DNA of 24,233 nt. It comes from JBFMEX01 sp040752215 (GTDB lineage Bacteria > Pseudomonadota > Alphaproteobacteria > Rhizobiales > Hyphomicrobiaceae). The stretch spans positions 1 to 24,233 of the forward strand of contig JBFMEX010000092.1 of assembly GCA_040752215.1 (NCBI GenBank), given 5' to 3'. The notes under the pieces are model-generated. The model searched no databases. It had not been told where the DNA came from and saw only the letters and a program-made list of their open reading frames with translations. The translations under genes and the position numbers were made by a program. Within the stretch, counting starts at the first letter, position 1; every line of letters begins with the position of its first letter. This document shows positions 15,386 to 22,584 of the stretch, in pieces.

Positions 15386-15709
15386 CCGCCACTAACCGGA
15401 TGGAACCGCACGAAAATTCGGCGAAATCCGTTTCGCAGTTGCGAGATTGATCCCAGCCAGCATCGCTGCGTGGTATGCATGTCGCACGTGAATCGAGGTC
15501 ATGAACCCCGATTTCAGGCCGGGTTGTCGGCTTCGACCAACATTTTCCGCGGGGCAGCAAATTTCTTGTTGCGCTGCACAATCAGGTGCTCTATATAACT
15601 GTTTGCCCGGAACGCGCGGTGGCCGTCGCCTCTCGAGTGGTCCGCCTTCAAGTCGCCCCGAAATCATCCGGCCGCACCCGAGGCCGGCACCACAACCAGG
15701 AGAGATGCC
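15386..15709 (+). other. 324-base region between helicase and phasin genes
   Basis: A short hairpin, GCGAAA-TCCG-TTTCGC (15421-15436), follows the helicase gene and may help end its transcript, though it has no T run. The phasin promoter and the TGC-rich repeats around it are at 15554-15597. The rest is the phasin leader of about 105 bases. I see no additional gene. Confidence 0.5.
15554..15597 (+). promoter_or_regulatory. phasin promoter with TGC-rich inverted repeat
   Basis: TTGCGC (15569-15574) and TATATA (15592-15597) with exactly 17 bases between form one of the best promoters in the window. GCAGCAA (15554-15560) and TTGTTGC (15566-15572) make an inverted repeat with one mismatch that overlaps the -35 box. 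CTGCACAATCAG (15574-15585) in the spacer is one mismatch from CTGC-N4-GCAG. The layout suits repression by PhaR, the usual phasin regulator (inference). Confidence 0.65.
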
Positions 15710-16165
15710 ATGAACGATCAGTTCGCCCGCCAGGCCCAAGAGATATTCGCCGCCGCCAAGGATGCCCGCATCCCCGAGAACGTCCAGGCGATCGCCGAGG
15801 AGAGCGTGGCCAAGACCCGCGAGGCATACACGAAGCTCAGCTCGGTGGCTCAGGACGGCGTCAAGGTGATGGAGCAGGTGATGCTCGCGACGCACGCCGG
15901 CGCCAAGTCGATCGGCGAGAAGGTGCTGCACAACACCTCGGTCAACACCGAGGCGGCGTTCGATGCCGCGCAGGCCATCGCTCGCGCCCGCACGCTGCCG
16001 GAGATTGCCCGCCTGCAGGCCGACTTCGTCCAGCAGCAGATGGCGATCGCCGCCGAGCAGACCAAGGAGCTGTTCGAGCTGTCCACCAAGGTCGCCAAGC
16101 AGACCTTCGAAACGATGAACACGGCCGCGACCAAGACCTTCGACAAGTTGAAGAAGGCCAGCTGA
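15710..16165 (+). CDS. phaP: phasin, polyhydroxyalkanoate granule-associated protein
   Basis: A 151-residue, almost wholly helical cytoplasmic protein of the phasin family. Phasins coat polyhydroxybutyrate granules and control their size and number. The N-terminus (FARQAQEIFAAAKDARIPENVQAIAEESVAKTREAY region, 5-40) and the C-terminal amphipathic helix (QTKELFELSTKVAKQTFETM, 117-136) carry the alternating Ala/Phe/Lys pattern of the rhizobial phasins. There is no signal peptide. AGGAG sits seven bases before the ATG. It is transcribed alone, between a strong promoter and a strong terminator, which fits a highly expressed structural protein. The symbol phaP is given by family; strains often have several phasins. 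Confidence 0.9.
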   Translation: MNDQFARQAQEIFAAAKDARIPENVQAIAEESVAKTREAYTKLSSVAQDGVKVMEQVMLATHAGAKSIGEKVLHNTSVNTEAAFDAAQAIARARTLPEIARLQADFVQQQMAIAAEQTKELFELSTKVAKQTFETMNTAATKTFDKLKKAS

Positions 16166-16212
16166 GCCGAAAACCGCAGCGGGGGCACGGCCGCAAGGCC
16201 GGGCCGAGCGAC

Positions 16213-16245
16213 ATGCCCGGGGGGCACTCCCCGGGCATTCGTTTT
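16213..16245 (+). terminator. intrinsic terminator of the phasin gene
   Basis: ATGCCCGGGG (16213-16222) and CCCCGGGCAT (16229-16238) form a perfect 10-bp stem with a six-base loop, followed by TCGTTTT (16239-16245). It lies about 50 bases after the phasin stop codon. Confidence 0.9.
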
Positions 16246-16331
16246 GGCGGGCCAGCGATCCGACGGGTCGACGCCAGCGAGCCCGCCGAAATTCCATCGA
16301 TGCCGCACGCGAGGCGCGCTATAGTGCGTGC

Positions 16332-16841
16332 ATGCTGGGCTCGAGCTCTCAAGTAACGGTACGATCCGCAAAGGCCGCAGATGCGCGAGCGCTGGCGCAC
16401 GTGTTCCGGCAATCCTGGTCGCACGCCTACGCGGCCATCATTCCTCCCCTGCACCTCGAGACGATGATCACGCGGCGCGGCGTCGACTGGTGGAAGTCGA
16501 GCTTGCGCTCGGGCGAATCGGTGCTGGTGCTGGAGCTGGCAGGGGGCGTGCACGGTTATGCGACGGCGGGAGCGGCGCGTACGCGCGGGCGCTACCGGGG
16601 GGAAATCTACGAGCTCTACATCGAGCCCACCCATCAGGGGCTGGGGTTCGGCGAGCAGCTGTTCGAATCGTGCCGGCAGCGGCTCGACGAGCGCGGTCTC
16701 GACGGACTCATCGTTTGGGCGCTTTCCGACAACACTCGCGCCACCGATTTCTACTGGCGCCGTGGCGGCCGGCCGGTCGCGCGGGCCTTCGACCGGTTCG
16801 GTGGTCGCAAGCTCGAGAAGATCGCCTTCGCGTGGGATTGA
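16332..16841 (+). CDS. GNAT-family N-acetyltransferase, paralogue of the gene at 7630
   Basis: A 169-residue GNAT protein. The acetyl-CoA loop Q102-G-L-G-F-G107 lies in the block GEIYELYIEPTHQG (90-103), nearly identical to the 7630 protein. The W53-W54 pair, the DFYWRRGG segment near 137 and the ending KIAFAW also match the paralogue in position. The start codon lies only six bases after a TATAGT -10 box (16320-16325) and has no ribosome site, so the mRNA may be leaderless. A downstream start would remove the first strand of the GNAT fold. Substrate unknown; the family includes enzymes acting on ribosomal proteins, antibiotics and polyamines. Confidence 0.88.
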   Translation: MLGSSSQVTVRSAKAADARALAHVFRQSWSHAYAAIIPPLHLETMITRRGVDWWKSSLRSGESVLVLELAGGVHGYATAGAARTRGRYRGEIYELYIEPTHQGLGFGEQLFESCRQRLDERGLDGLIVWALSDNTRATDFYWRRGGRPVARAFDRFGGRKLEKIAFAWD

Positions 16842-16970
16842 GCACCTGCCGGCCCAGTTGTCGCCGGTCTCGGCCAAAAAGCTTATTCCTGAATGTGCCC
16901 CGAACAGGCTAGGGCTTGCGGGAACGCGCCCGATCCGGACGGCGGGGCGCGCGACAGGGAGAGAAAATCC

Positions 16971-17510
16971 ATGCGCCTCGACGCGATCGCCATTGGCAAG
17001 AGCCCACCCGACGACATCAACGTCATCATCGAGGTGCCGGTCGGCGGCGAGCCGATCAAGTACGAAATGGACAAGGCCGCGGGCACGCTGGTCGTCGACC
17101 GATTCCTCTACACGCCGATGCGCTACCCTGGAAACTACGGCTTCATCCCGCATACGCTGTCGACCGACGGCGACCCGATCGACGTGCTCGTCTGCAACAC
17201 GCGCACGATCGTCCCCGGCGCGATCATCAACTGCCGGCCGATCGGCGTGCTGGTGATGGAGGACGACGGCGGCGGCGACGAGAAGGTGCTGGCGGTGCCG
17301 AGCCCGAAGCTCAGCCAGCGCTACGACAAGGTGAAAAACTATTCCGACCTGCCGCCGATCACGGTCAAGCAGATCGAGCACTTCTTCACCCACTACAAGG
17401 ATCTCGAGCCCGGCAAGTGGGTCAAGATCGGCCACTGGGGCAACGCGGAGGAGGCGCGCCGGCTGATCGTCGAATCGATCGAGCGGGCGAAAGCAGCCGA
17501 GAAGGCCTGA
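16971..17510 (+). CDS. ppa: family I inorganic pyrophosphatase
   Basis: A 179-residue soluble enzyme that splits pyrophosphate to two phosphates with Mg2+ and so pulls DNA, RNA and protein synthesis forward. The family signature D-G-D-P-I-D-V-L-V is at 66-74; D66, D68 and D71 are the metal-binding aspartates. KYEMDK (30-35), the RYPGNYGFIP segment (51-60) and KNYSDLP (122-128) are other conserved active-site parts. Length is typical for the bacterial hexameric form. The start at 16971 has GGGAGA eight bases upstream. A GC hairpin downstream, at 17536-17556, probably ends its transcript. Confidence 0.96.
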   Translation: MRLDAIAIGKSPPDDINVIIEVPVGGEPIKYEMDKAAGTLVVDRFLYTPMRYPGNYGFIPHTLSTDGDPIDVLVCNTRTIVPGAIINCRPIGVLVMEDDGGGDEKVLAVPSPKLSQRYDKVKNYSDLPPITVKQIEHFFTHYKDLEPGKWVKIGHWGNAEEARRLIVESIERAKAAEKA

Positions 17511-17535
17511 TCGGGAGCGCAATGCATGCGGCGCT

Positions 17536-17572
17536 GCCGGCCCTTTCGCGGCCGGCGCCCGGTTGCTATACC
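17536..17572 (+). terminator. hairpin after ppa, overlapping a candidate dapB promoter
   Basis: GCCGGCC (17536-17542) and GGCCGGC (17550-17556) pair around a seven-base loop 26 bases after the ppa stop. No T run follows. TTTCGC within the loop (17544-17549) and TATACC (17567-17572) are 17 bases apart and could be a weak promoter for dapB. Whether ppa and dapB are cotranscribed is therefore open. Confidence 0.4.
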
Positions 17573-17603
17573 GCGCCCGGCTCGGGGAATGCAGGATCGC
17601 GTG

Positions 17604-18410
17604 ATGGCGGAGACGAGAATCGCGGTGATGGGAGCGGCCGGCCGCATGGGCCGCGAGCTGGTCCGCGTGATCGCCGTGACCGAGGGCTGCCGGATCGCCG
17701 GCGGCATCGAGCAGCCGGGTTCGGCCGCGATCGGCGCCGACATCGGCGAGCTGGCCGGGATCGGCACCGCGGGGACCGTCGTCGGCGACGATCCGCTGGA
17801 GATTCTCGGCAAGGTCGATGCGATCATCGATTTCACCGCACCGAGGTTCACGGTGGAGCTGGCGGGGCTCGCCGCCAACGCGCGCATCGTGCACGTGATC
17901 GGCACCACCGGCCTCGGTGAGGCCGACGAGGCGGCGATCAAGGCCGCCGCGCGTCACGCGACGATCGTCAAGGCCGGCAACATGAGCCTCGGCGTCAATC
18001 TTCTGGCGGCGCTGGCGCGCAAGGTCGCGGCGGCGCTCGACGCCGACTACGACATCGAGATCGTCGAGATGCACCACCGCATGAAAGTCGATGCGCCGTC
18101 CGGAACGGCGCTGATGCTTGGCGAGGCGGCGGCGGCGGGGCGCGGCGTCGACCTCAAGCAGTCGAGCGTGCGCGTGCGCGATGGGCACACCGGGCCGCGT
18201 CCGCGCGGCGCGATCGGCTTCCAGTCGCTGCGCGGCGGATCGGTGGTCGGCGACCACACGATCATGTTCGCCGGCGACGGCGAGCGCATCGAGCTGACCC
18301 ACATCGCCTCAGACCGGGGCATCTTTGCACGCGGCGCGGTGAAGGCCGCACTGTGGGGCCGCGGCAAGGGGCCGGGCCTCTACACCATGGCCGACGTGCT
18401 TGGACTGTGA
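17604..18410 (+). CDS. dapB: 4-hydroxy-tetrahydrodipicolinate reductase
   Basis: A 268-residue cytoplasmic enzyme that reduces hydroxy-tetrahydrodipicolinate with NAD(P)H in the pathway to diaminopimelate and lysine, and so supplies peptidoglycan synthesis. The nucleotide-binding loop GAAGRMGR is at 10-17. The DapB signature HHRMKVDAPSGTA (157-169) carries the catalytic His157/His158 and Lys161. IDFTAP (75-80) and GTTGL (100-104) are further conserved loops. The ATG at 17604 has AGGA seven bases upstream; the frame is open further but the length from 17604 is exactly typical. Only 23 bases separate it from gpmA, so the two are likely cotranscribed. Confidence 0.96.
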   Translation: MAETRIAVMGAAGRMGRELVRVIAVTEGCRIAGGIEQPGSAAIGADIGELAGIGTAGTVVGDDPLEILGKVDAIIDFTAPRFTVELAGLAANARIVHVIGTTGLGEADEAAIKAAARHATIVKAGNMSLGVNLLAALARKVAAALDADYDIEIVEMHHRMKVDAPSGTALMLGEAAAAGRGVDLKQSSVRVRDGHTGPRPRGAIGFQSLRGGSVVGDHTIMFAGDGERIELTHIASDRGIFARGAVKAALWGRGKGPGLYTMADVLGL

Positions 18411-18433
18411 CGGTCGAAACCGGAGTTTCAGAC

Positions 18434-19063
18434 ATGGTCTTGAAGAACGTTCTCGTCCTGGTTCGCCACGGCCAGAGTGAGTGGAACAAACTCAACTTGT
18501 TCACCGGCTGGCGCGATGTCGGGCTGACCGAGCAGGGCATAGCCGAGGCGAAGCGCGCAGGGCGGCTTCTGAAGGCCGGCGGCTTCGCGTTCGATATCGC
18601 CTATACGAGCGTGCTCAGCCGTGCCCAGCACACGCTCGACCTGATGCTCGCCGAGCTCGGCCAGACGGGCCTCGCGACGGTCAAGGACCAGGCGTTGAAC
18701 GAGCGCGACTATGGAGATCTCGCTGGCCTCAACAAGGACGAGGCGAAGACGCGGTTCGGCGCCGAGCAGGTGCACCAGTGGCGGCGCAGCTATGACGTGC
18801 AGCCGCCTGGGGGCGAGAGCCTCAAGGACACGGCGGCGCGCGTGATCCCTTACTATCAGGGCCGAATCTGGCCCGATGTCGCGGCCGGCAAGAACGTGCT
18901 CGTGGCTGCGCACGGCAACTCGATCCGGGCACTGATCATGCACCTCGAGAGGCTGACGCCCGAGCAGATCCTCTCGCGCGAGGTCGCGACGGGCGTGCCG
19001 ATGGTCTACCACTTGACCGACCGGGGCGAGGTCGCCGAGCACCGCGATCTCCTTGTGTCGTGA
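18434..19063 (+). CDS. gpmA: 2,3-bisphosphoglycerate-dependent phosphoglycerate mutase
   Basis: A 209-residue glycolytic and gluconeogenic enzyme that interconverts 3- and 2-phosphoglycerate through a phosphohistidine. The histidine phosphatase motif RHG is at 11-13, with His12 the phosphorylated residue, inside VLVRHGQSEWN. NLFTGW (23-28), ALNERDYGDLAGLNK (about 88-102) and AAHGNSIRAL (about 158-167) complete the dPGM signature, including the second catalytic His. It is shorter than the E. coli enzyme (about 250), as is usual in alphaproteobacteria. The ATG at 18434 has GGAG eight bases upstream. An inverted repeat begins at its stop codon. Confidence 0.95.
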   Translation: MVLKNVLVLVRHGQSEWNKLNLFTGWRDVGLTEQGIAEAKRAGRLLKAGGFAFDIAYTSVLSRAQHTLDLMLAELGQTGLATVKDQALNERDYGDLAGLNKDEAKTRFGAEQVHQWRRSYDVQPPGGESLKDTAARVIPYYQGRIWPDVAAGKNVLVAAHGNSIRALIMHLERLTPEQILSREVATGVPMVYHLTDRGEVAEHRDLLVS

Positions 19064-19113
19064 TCGCGAAATTCGTCTCATTGTGCTGCGAGCGACGAGC
19101 GAGTTTCGCGATC
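19062..19113 (+). terminator. inverted repeat starting at the gpmA stop codon
   Basis: GATCGCGAAA (19062-19071) and TTTCGCGATC (19104-19113) are a perfect 10-bp inverted repeat with 32 bases between, which contain a smaller possible stem (TCGTC with GACGA). No T run follows. It is probably the 3' end structure of the dapB-gpmA transcript, though it could also be an operator for the gene at 19174. Confidence 0.45.
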
Positions 19114-19173
19114 TGAATTACACTAGCGAGTGACGCGGCCTGGGGGCAAAGGCGCGACGGCACGGGGGGTGTC

Positions 19174-19773
19174 ATGGCGTACGAGGATCTCCGCGACGTA
19201 TTCGGGGACGACGGCGGCGGCAAGGAGCGCGACCGCTGGATCGGCGTCTACATCGGCGTGCTGGCGGTCATCCTCGCGATCTGCGCGATGGGTGGCGACA
19301 ACGCCGGCAAGGACGCGACACGGAGCAACATCGAGGCAGCCAACACCTGGGCGTTCTTCCAGGCCAAGAACCTGCGCCGGCAGATGATCCGGCTGCACGT
19401 CGAGGACCTGGAGGTCGTGCTGCAGGGGAGCGCGGGGTTCGACGCCGGCGCGCGCGGCGCGATCGAGGGCAAGATCAAGTCCTACAAGGAGATGGATGCC
19501 AAGCTGACCTCCGACGCGAAGTCGGGCGAGGGCCTCGACGAGCTGTTCCACAAAGGCAAGGCGCTGGAGAAGGAGCGCGACCTCGCGCTCGCCCGCGATC
19601 CCTATTTCGACTACGGGCAGGCGCTGCTGCAAATCGCGATCGTGCTCGCCTCGATCGCCATCATCTCGGGCGGCATGATGCTGCTCAAATTCAGCTTCGT
19701 GCTCGGCGGCCTCGGTGTGCTGATGACGTTCAATGGCTTCACGCTACTGTTCTCGCTGCCCTTTATCGGGTGA
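19174..19773 (+). CDS. DUF4337-family membrane protein
   Basis: A 199-residue protein with one N-terminal membrane helix (about 22-39), a soluble helical middle and two C-terminal helices (about 150-170 and 172-197). The segment ATRSNIEAANTWAFFQAKNLRRQM (48-71) is the hallmark of DUF4337, whose function is not known. The middle part (72-140) is rich in Lys/Glu/Asp and probably forms a coiled coil outside the bilayer. GGGGGT lies just before the ATG. It is a single-gene unit, convergent with the M23 peptidase gene; the 79-base gap between them holds no clear terminator. Confidence 0.85.
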   Translation: MAYEDLRDVFGDDGGGKERDRWIGVYIGVLAVILAICAMGGDNAGKDATRSNIEAANTWAFFQAKNLRRQMIRLHVEDLEVVLQGSAGFDAGARGAIEGKIKSYKEMDAKLTSDAKSGEGLDELFHKGKALEKERDLALARDPYFDYGQALLQIAIVLASIAIISGGMMLLKFSFVLGGLGVLMTFNGFTLLFSLPFIG

Positions 19774-19852
19774 GGCGGCATTTTCAGCTCCGCCGGGAAA
19801 CATCCCGACTCGGCGCCGCGCCGGGCGCGTGCGCTCGTCGTCGGCGAGAGAG

Positions 19853-20851
19853 TCACTCGATATCGAGCATCGCTCGCTCGGAGGTGATGACCTTCCCACC
19901 CCGCACCACCTCGGCCGTGGCCTCGTAGCGGCCGGCGGGCCAGCGGGGAGCGCGCAGCGGCTTGCCGACGAACGCCGACCAGCGGGCCTTGTTGCGGTCG
20001 AACGGGGCGCCATCAGTCTCGGCGTCGAAGCCCCCGGGGCCAACGAGTGAAAGTTTGAGGCGGTCGCCAGCGCGCAGATTGATCGCGCGCGTATAGAACA
20101 CGAGCACCGGGCTGGTCGCAGTCGGCGGGTCCAGGCGGTGATCGTCCTCGAGGCGGGCGATATCAGGCTGATGTCCGGCGAAGCCAGCGGCGATGATGCG
20201 ACCATCCGAGTAGGAGAAGGCGGAGGCCGCCGCGTCGTCCCATAGCGCCACCGCGCCGGACCCGTCGGCCAGGCAGGCGTCGCCCAATTGCAGGCCGCTG
20301 AACGGATCGACGGTCTTGCCGTCGTGGCGCACGGAGAGGTGGACGTGGGCGAACTGGGCGAGGCCCGAGTAGCCGACCTCGCCGAGCGGCTGGCCGCGCG
20401 CGACCGTTTCGCCCTTGCCGACCCTGACGCTGCCTTGTCTCAGGTGACAATACTGGGTCTCCCAACCGCCGCCATGGTCGACGACGACGCCGTTGCCGCA
20501 TTCGCGGCCGTCGGTGTCGCCGCGGCTGGTCTCGCCGACGAAGGCGTCCGCCATGCCGTCGCGCCGGCGCTCTACCACTCCGTCGGCGGCGGCCAGCACC
20601 GGCACGCCGGCGCGGGCGGCGGCGGCGGACAAGAGGCGAAAATCGGTCCCCGAGTGCCCGTCGTAGGTGGCGCTGCCACAGCGCCAGTCACGCGCCTCGG
20701 CGGACGGATCGACGTCGACGTACTGCTGGACGAAGCAGGTGCGCTCGGGCTCACAGGCGAGCGGCAGCGACAGCCTCGGCGCCGGATTGGCGGCCGCCGC
20801 CGAAGCGGCGACCGCACATGCGATGGCGAGCTCGATGCCGAGTGCGCGCAA
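19853..20851 (-). CDS. secreted M23 (LytM-type) metallopeptidase
   Basis: A 332-residue exported protein. Residues 1-21 are a signal peptide (AVAASAAAA). The M23 domain spans about 60-190: H66xxxD70 (HSGTD) and H169-V-H171 supply the zinc ligands, and H136 (CHLRQG) is the second catalytic His, so all expected residues are present. Such enzymes cut peptidoglycan cross-bridges. Residues 195-330 form a second, strand-rich region that may bind a partner or the wall. Several cysteines (C33, C39, C58, C118, C135, and one near 193) suggest disulphides. The start is TTG at 20851, the only start-like codon before the signal peptide; the gap to the upstream DsrE-like gene is ten bases, so the two form an operon. 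Confidence 0.88.
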   Translation of the reverse strand: MRALGIELAIACAVAASAAAANPAPRLSLPLACEPERTCFVQQYVDVDPSAEARDWRCGSATYDGHSGTDFRLLSAAAARAGVPVLAAADGVVERRRDGMADAFVGETSRGDTDGRECGNGVVVDHGGGWETQYCHLRQGSVRVGKGETVARGQPLGEVGYSGLAQFAHVHLSVRHDGKTVDPFSGLQLGDACLADGSGAVALWDDAAASAFSYSDGRIIAAGFAGHQPDIARLEDDHRLDPPTATSPVLVFYTRAINLRAGDRLKLSLVGPGGFDAETDGAPFDRNKARWSAFVGKPLRAPRWPAGRYEATAEVVRGGKVITSERAMLDIE

Positions 20852-20861
20852 GGCCGGCTCG

Positions 20862-21209
20862 TCAGGGCTTGATGTAGGTGTAGCCCTTGCTCTGCAGAAG
20901 CGAGAGCTCGGCGACGCCCGACGGCACGATGTCCTCCTTGAACACCTCGAACAGATCCTTGTCGGGGTCGATCTTGCGCTGGGTGAGCGTGTTGTTGCAG
21001 ACCAGGAACGCGACCTTATGGGTCGACTTCAGGTTGGCGATCTCGCCCTGGAGCTTCAGGTTGTCCTTGGCGCTCTTCAGGATGCCGACGCCGTCGCCGT
21101 GCATGACGACCTTGACCTTGCCGTAGCGCCCTTCCTGGGCGATAGCCGGCTGACCGAGCGTCAGGCCGGCAATGGCCAGCGACAACACCCAGAGTATGCT
21201 CCTCACCAT
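20862..21209 (-). CDS. secreted DsrE/DsrF-like protein
   Basis: A 115-residue exported protein. The signal peptide (1-24) ends AIA-QE. The mature part has the DsrE-like alternating fold: KVKVVMHGDGVGILK (31-45), a helix, and KVAFLVCNNTL (65-75) with Cys71 at the position of the reactive cysteine in DsrE proteins, then a helix and a final strand GYTYIKP. Cytoplasmic DsrE and TusD relatives carry sulfur in persulfide relays; a periplasmic version with one cysteine could do something similar or bind a small ligand. The ATG at 21209 has GGGAG seven bases upstream. It is the first gene of an operon with the M23 peptidase. Confidence 0.87.
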   Translation of the reverse strand: MVRSILWVLSLAIAGLTLGQPAIAQEGRYGKVKVVMHGDGVGILKSAKDNLKLQGEIANLKSTHKVAFLVCNNTLTQRKIDPDKDLFEVFKEDIVPSGVAELSLLQSKGYTYIKP

Positions 21210-21388
21210 GCGTATGCTCCCTTCACGTTGGATCGATTGGGAGTCCGGGCAAATGCGGACCCGGGGGAAGTCTAGCGGAGAGCCGGATAGCGGAAAATTC
21301 AAATATCCGCGGATTCGACTGGCGTCGGAGACGCCTGTGGTGGGCGGAGCAACCGGTCGCAGGGCTGCTTCGGCGCGGCCGACCCGGC

Positions 21389-21418
21389 TTGACGCTTGGC
21401 CGGACCGCAAAGTATAGA
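21389..21418 (+). promoter_or_regulatory. rpmB promoter
   Basis: TTGACG (21389-21394) and TATAGA (21413-21418) are 18 bases apart, both strong matches to the housekeeping consensus. Transcription would start near 21425, giving a leader of about 107 bases ahead of the L28 gene. Confidence 0.65.
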
Positions 21419-21431
21419 ACCGGGCGAGCCA

Positions 21432-21462
21432 CCCGCCGCACCGTCGGCGGGCGTGTTTTTTT
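21432..21462 (+). terminator. intrinsic terminator in the rpmB leader (candidate attenuator)
   Basis: CCCGCCG (21432-21438) and CGGCGGG (21445-21451) form a seven-base all-GC stem with a six-base loop. CAC before the left arm and GTG after the right arm can extend it across a two-base bulge, and seven T's (21456-21462) follow directly. Because the upstream gene is divergent, the only transcript that could meet this element comes from the rpmB promoter a few bases before it. That makes it a leader attenuator rather than a gene-end terminator, if the promoter call is right. Confidence 0.7.
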
Positions 21463-21531
21463 CCATTCGACGGGACCGGTTTTCCGCCCGCCTGCCGGCA
21501 TCCGCAGGCCGCGGCGAAGGAGCACGAGACG

Positions 21532-21834
21532 ATGACCAGGCGCTGCGAGTTGACGGGCAAGCTGCCCCTTTCCGGCCAGATCCGGAGCCACGCCGAGAAC
21601 AAGACCAAGCGGACGTTCCGCCCCAATCTGTGCGACGTGACGCTGATATCCGACACGCTCGGCCAGAGCTATCGGCTCCGCGTCAGCGCGCATGCGCTGC
21701 GCAGCGTCGAGCATCGCGGGGGCCTCGATGCGTTCCTGATGAAGGCGCGCGACGAGGAGCTTTCGCCGCGCTGCCTCAAGCTCAAGCGCGACATCAAGAA
21801 GGCGCGCGACGAGGCCGGGAAGGCCGCGGCCTGA
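21532..21834 (+). CDS. rpmB: 50S ribosomal protein L28
   Basis: A 100-residue ribosomal protein of the large subunit, longer than the E. coli protein (78) as is normal in alphaproteobacteria. The L28 N-terminus RRCELTGK is present, followed by SHAENKTKRTFRPNL (19-33), the usual rRNA-binding segment, and a basic, helical C-terminus. It lacks the CxxC zinc pair found in some L28 proteins. AAGGAG lies nine bases before the ATG. It has its own promoter, a terminator inside the leader, and a hairpin after the stop, so it is a single-gene unit. Confidence 0.97.
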   Translation: MTRRCELTGKLPLSGQIRSHAENKTKRTFRPNLCDVTLISDTLGQSYRLRVSAHALRSVEHRGGLDAFLMKARDEELSPRCLKLKRDIKKARDEAGKAAA

Positions 21835-21867
21835 TCCGCCGGCCACGGCTCTTGGCGATTGCATTCG

Positions 21868-21907
21868 AACGCGGGGCGGTCGAGCCGGCCCCGCGTTGCT
21901 TGTTTGG
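21868..21907. terminator. hairpin between convergent rpmB and carbonic anhydrase genes
   Basis: AACGCGGGGC (21868-21877) and GCCCCGCGTT (21888-21897) form a perfect 10-bp stem around a ten-base loop that can itself partly pair. On the plus strand the T-rich tail GCTTGTTTG follows. It most likely terminates rpmB and may also help end the carbonic anhydrase transcript from the other side. Confidence 0.75.
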
Positions 21908-21924
21908 GGCGGTGTTGGCGCCGC

Positions 21925-22563
21925 CTACAGCCGGTAGTAGTCGCCGGTGGCCTGGTTGAGCACCGACAGATCACCGGTCTTAATGTCGAAATAGGCGCCG
22001 TGCAGCGCCAAGCGGCCCTTGCCTTCGAGCGACTGGATGCAGGGGAACGTGCGCAGGTTTGCCAGGCCGACCTTGACGCCTTCGCGCTCGAGCTCGGACT
22101 GGAGCGCCGAGCGCGCCGGGCCCTGGTGGGCGGTCAGCACGCGCAGGCGCGCCTCGTCGAGCATCGACATCCACTTGGTGATGAACATGGCGTCGGTCTG
22201 GCGTGCCGCGCTTTGCTCGAGCGCCGCCTTGACGCCGCCGCAGCCCGAGTGGCCCATGATAACGATGTGCTTCACGCGCAGGTTCAGCGTCGCGAACTCG
22301 AGCGCGGCACTGACGCCGTGGAAGTTGCCGCCGGTCTCATAGGGCGGGATCAGGTTGGCGACGTTGCGCATGACGAACAACTCGCCCGGCATGGCCGAAA
22401 AGATGGTCTCCGGATCGACACGGCTGTCGCAGCAGGAGACGACCATCACCTCCGGGTTCTGCCCGTAGTCGGCGAGCTCCTCGTAATGCTCCTGGTTCGG
22501 CGCATAGTGGCGGAACTTGAAGCGCTGATATCGATCGGTGAGCTGGGAGGGGAACTGGCCCAT
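21925..22563 (-). CDS. beta-class carbonic anhydrase
   Basis: A 212-residue zinc enzyme that interconverts CO2 and bicarbonate in the cytoplasm. The zinc ligands are C45 (in CCDSR), H105 and C108 (GHSGCGG), and the D46-R48 dyad that activates the zinc-bound water is intact. FVMRNVANLIPP (63-74) and the EFA (89-91) region are typical of plant-type beta enzymes. Length is normal. The ATG at 22563 has AAAGG eight bases upstream. It lies 21 bases after the nhaA stop codon on the same strand, so both are probably on one mRNA. This would link bicarbonate supply with Na+/H+ exchange and cytoplasmic pH. Confidence 0.95.
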   Translation of the reverse strand: MGQFPSQLTDRYQRFKFRHYAPNQEHYEELADYGQNPEVMVVSCCDSRVDPETIFSAMPGELFVMRNVANLIPPYETGGNFHGVSAALEFATLNLRVKHIVIMGHSGCGGVKAALEQSAARQTDAMFITKWMSMLDEARLRVLTAHQGPARSALQSELEREGVKVGLANLRTFPCIQSLEGKGRLALHGAYFDIKTGDLSVLNQATGDYYRL

Positions 22564-22584
22564 TCATGTTGCCTTTTCTCGGGC

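Larger units (their letters stand above)
21210..21531. other. divergent intergenic region between the DsrE-like gene and rpmB
   Basis: These 322 bases hold both promoters. On the minus strand, TTTCCG-N16-TAGACT could serve the DsrE-like gene. A 10-bp palindrome ATCCGCGGAT is at 21305-21314. On the plus side lie the rpmB promoter (21389-21418), the leader terminator (21432-21462), and a GCCTGC/GCAGGC hairpin close to the rpmB ribosome site. I see no extra gene. Confidence 0.55.

Noticed and set aside
15942..18302. A 786-codon minus-strand open frame opposite phaP, GNAT, ppa and dapB.
   Set aside because: It spans a strong terminator and four recognised genes on the other strand, so it is a composition artefact.
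21446..21492. Pairing of GGCGGGCG with CGCCCGCC as a classical antiterminator for the rpmB leader.
   Set aside because: The partner lies downstream of the T run, so it is not yet made when termination is decided. It could only matter in read-through transcripts.
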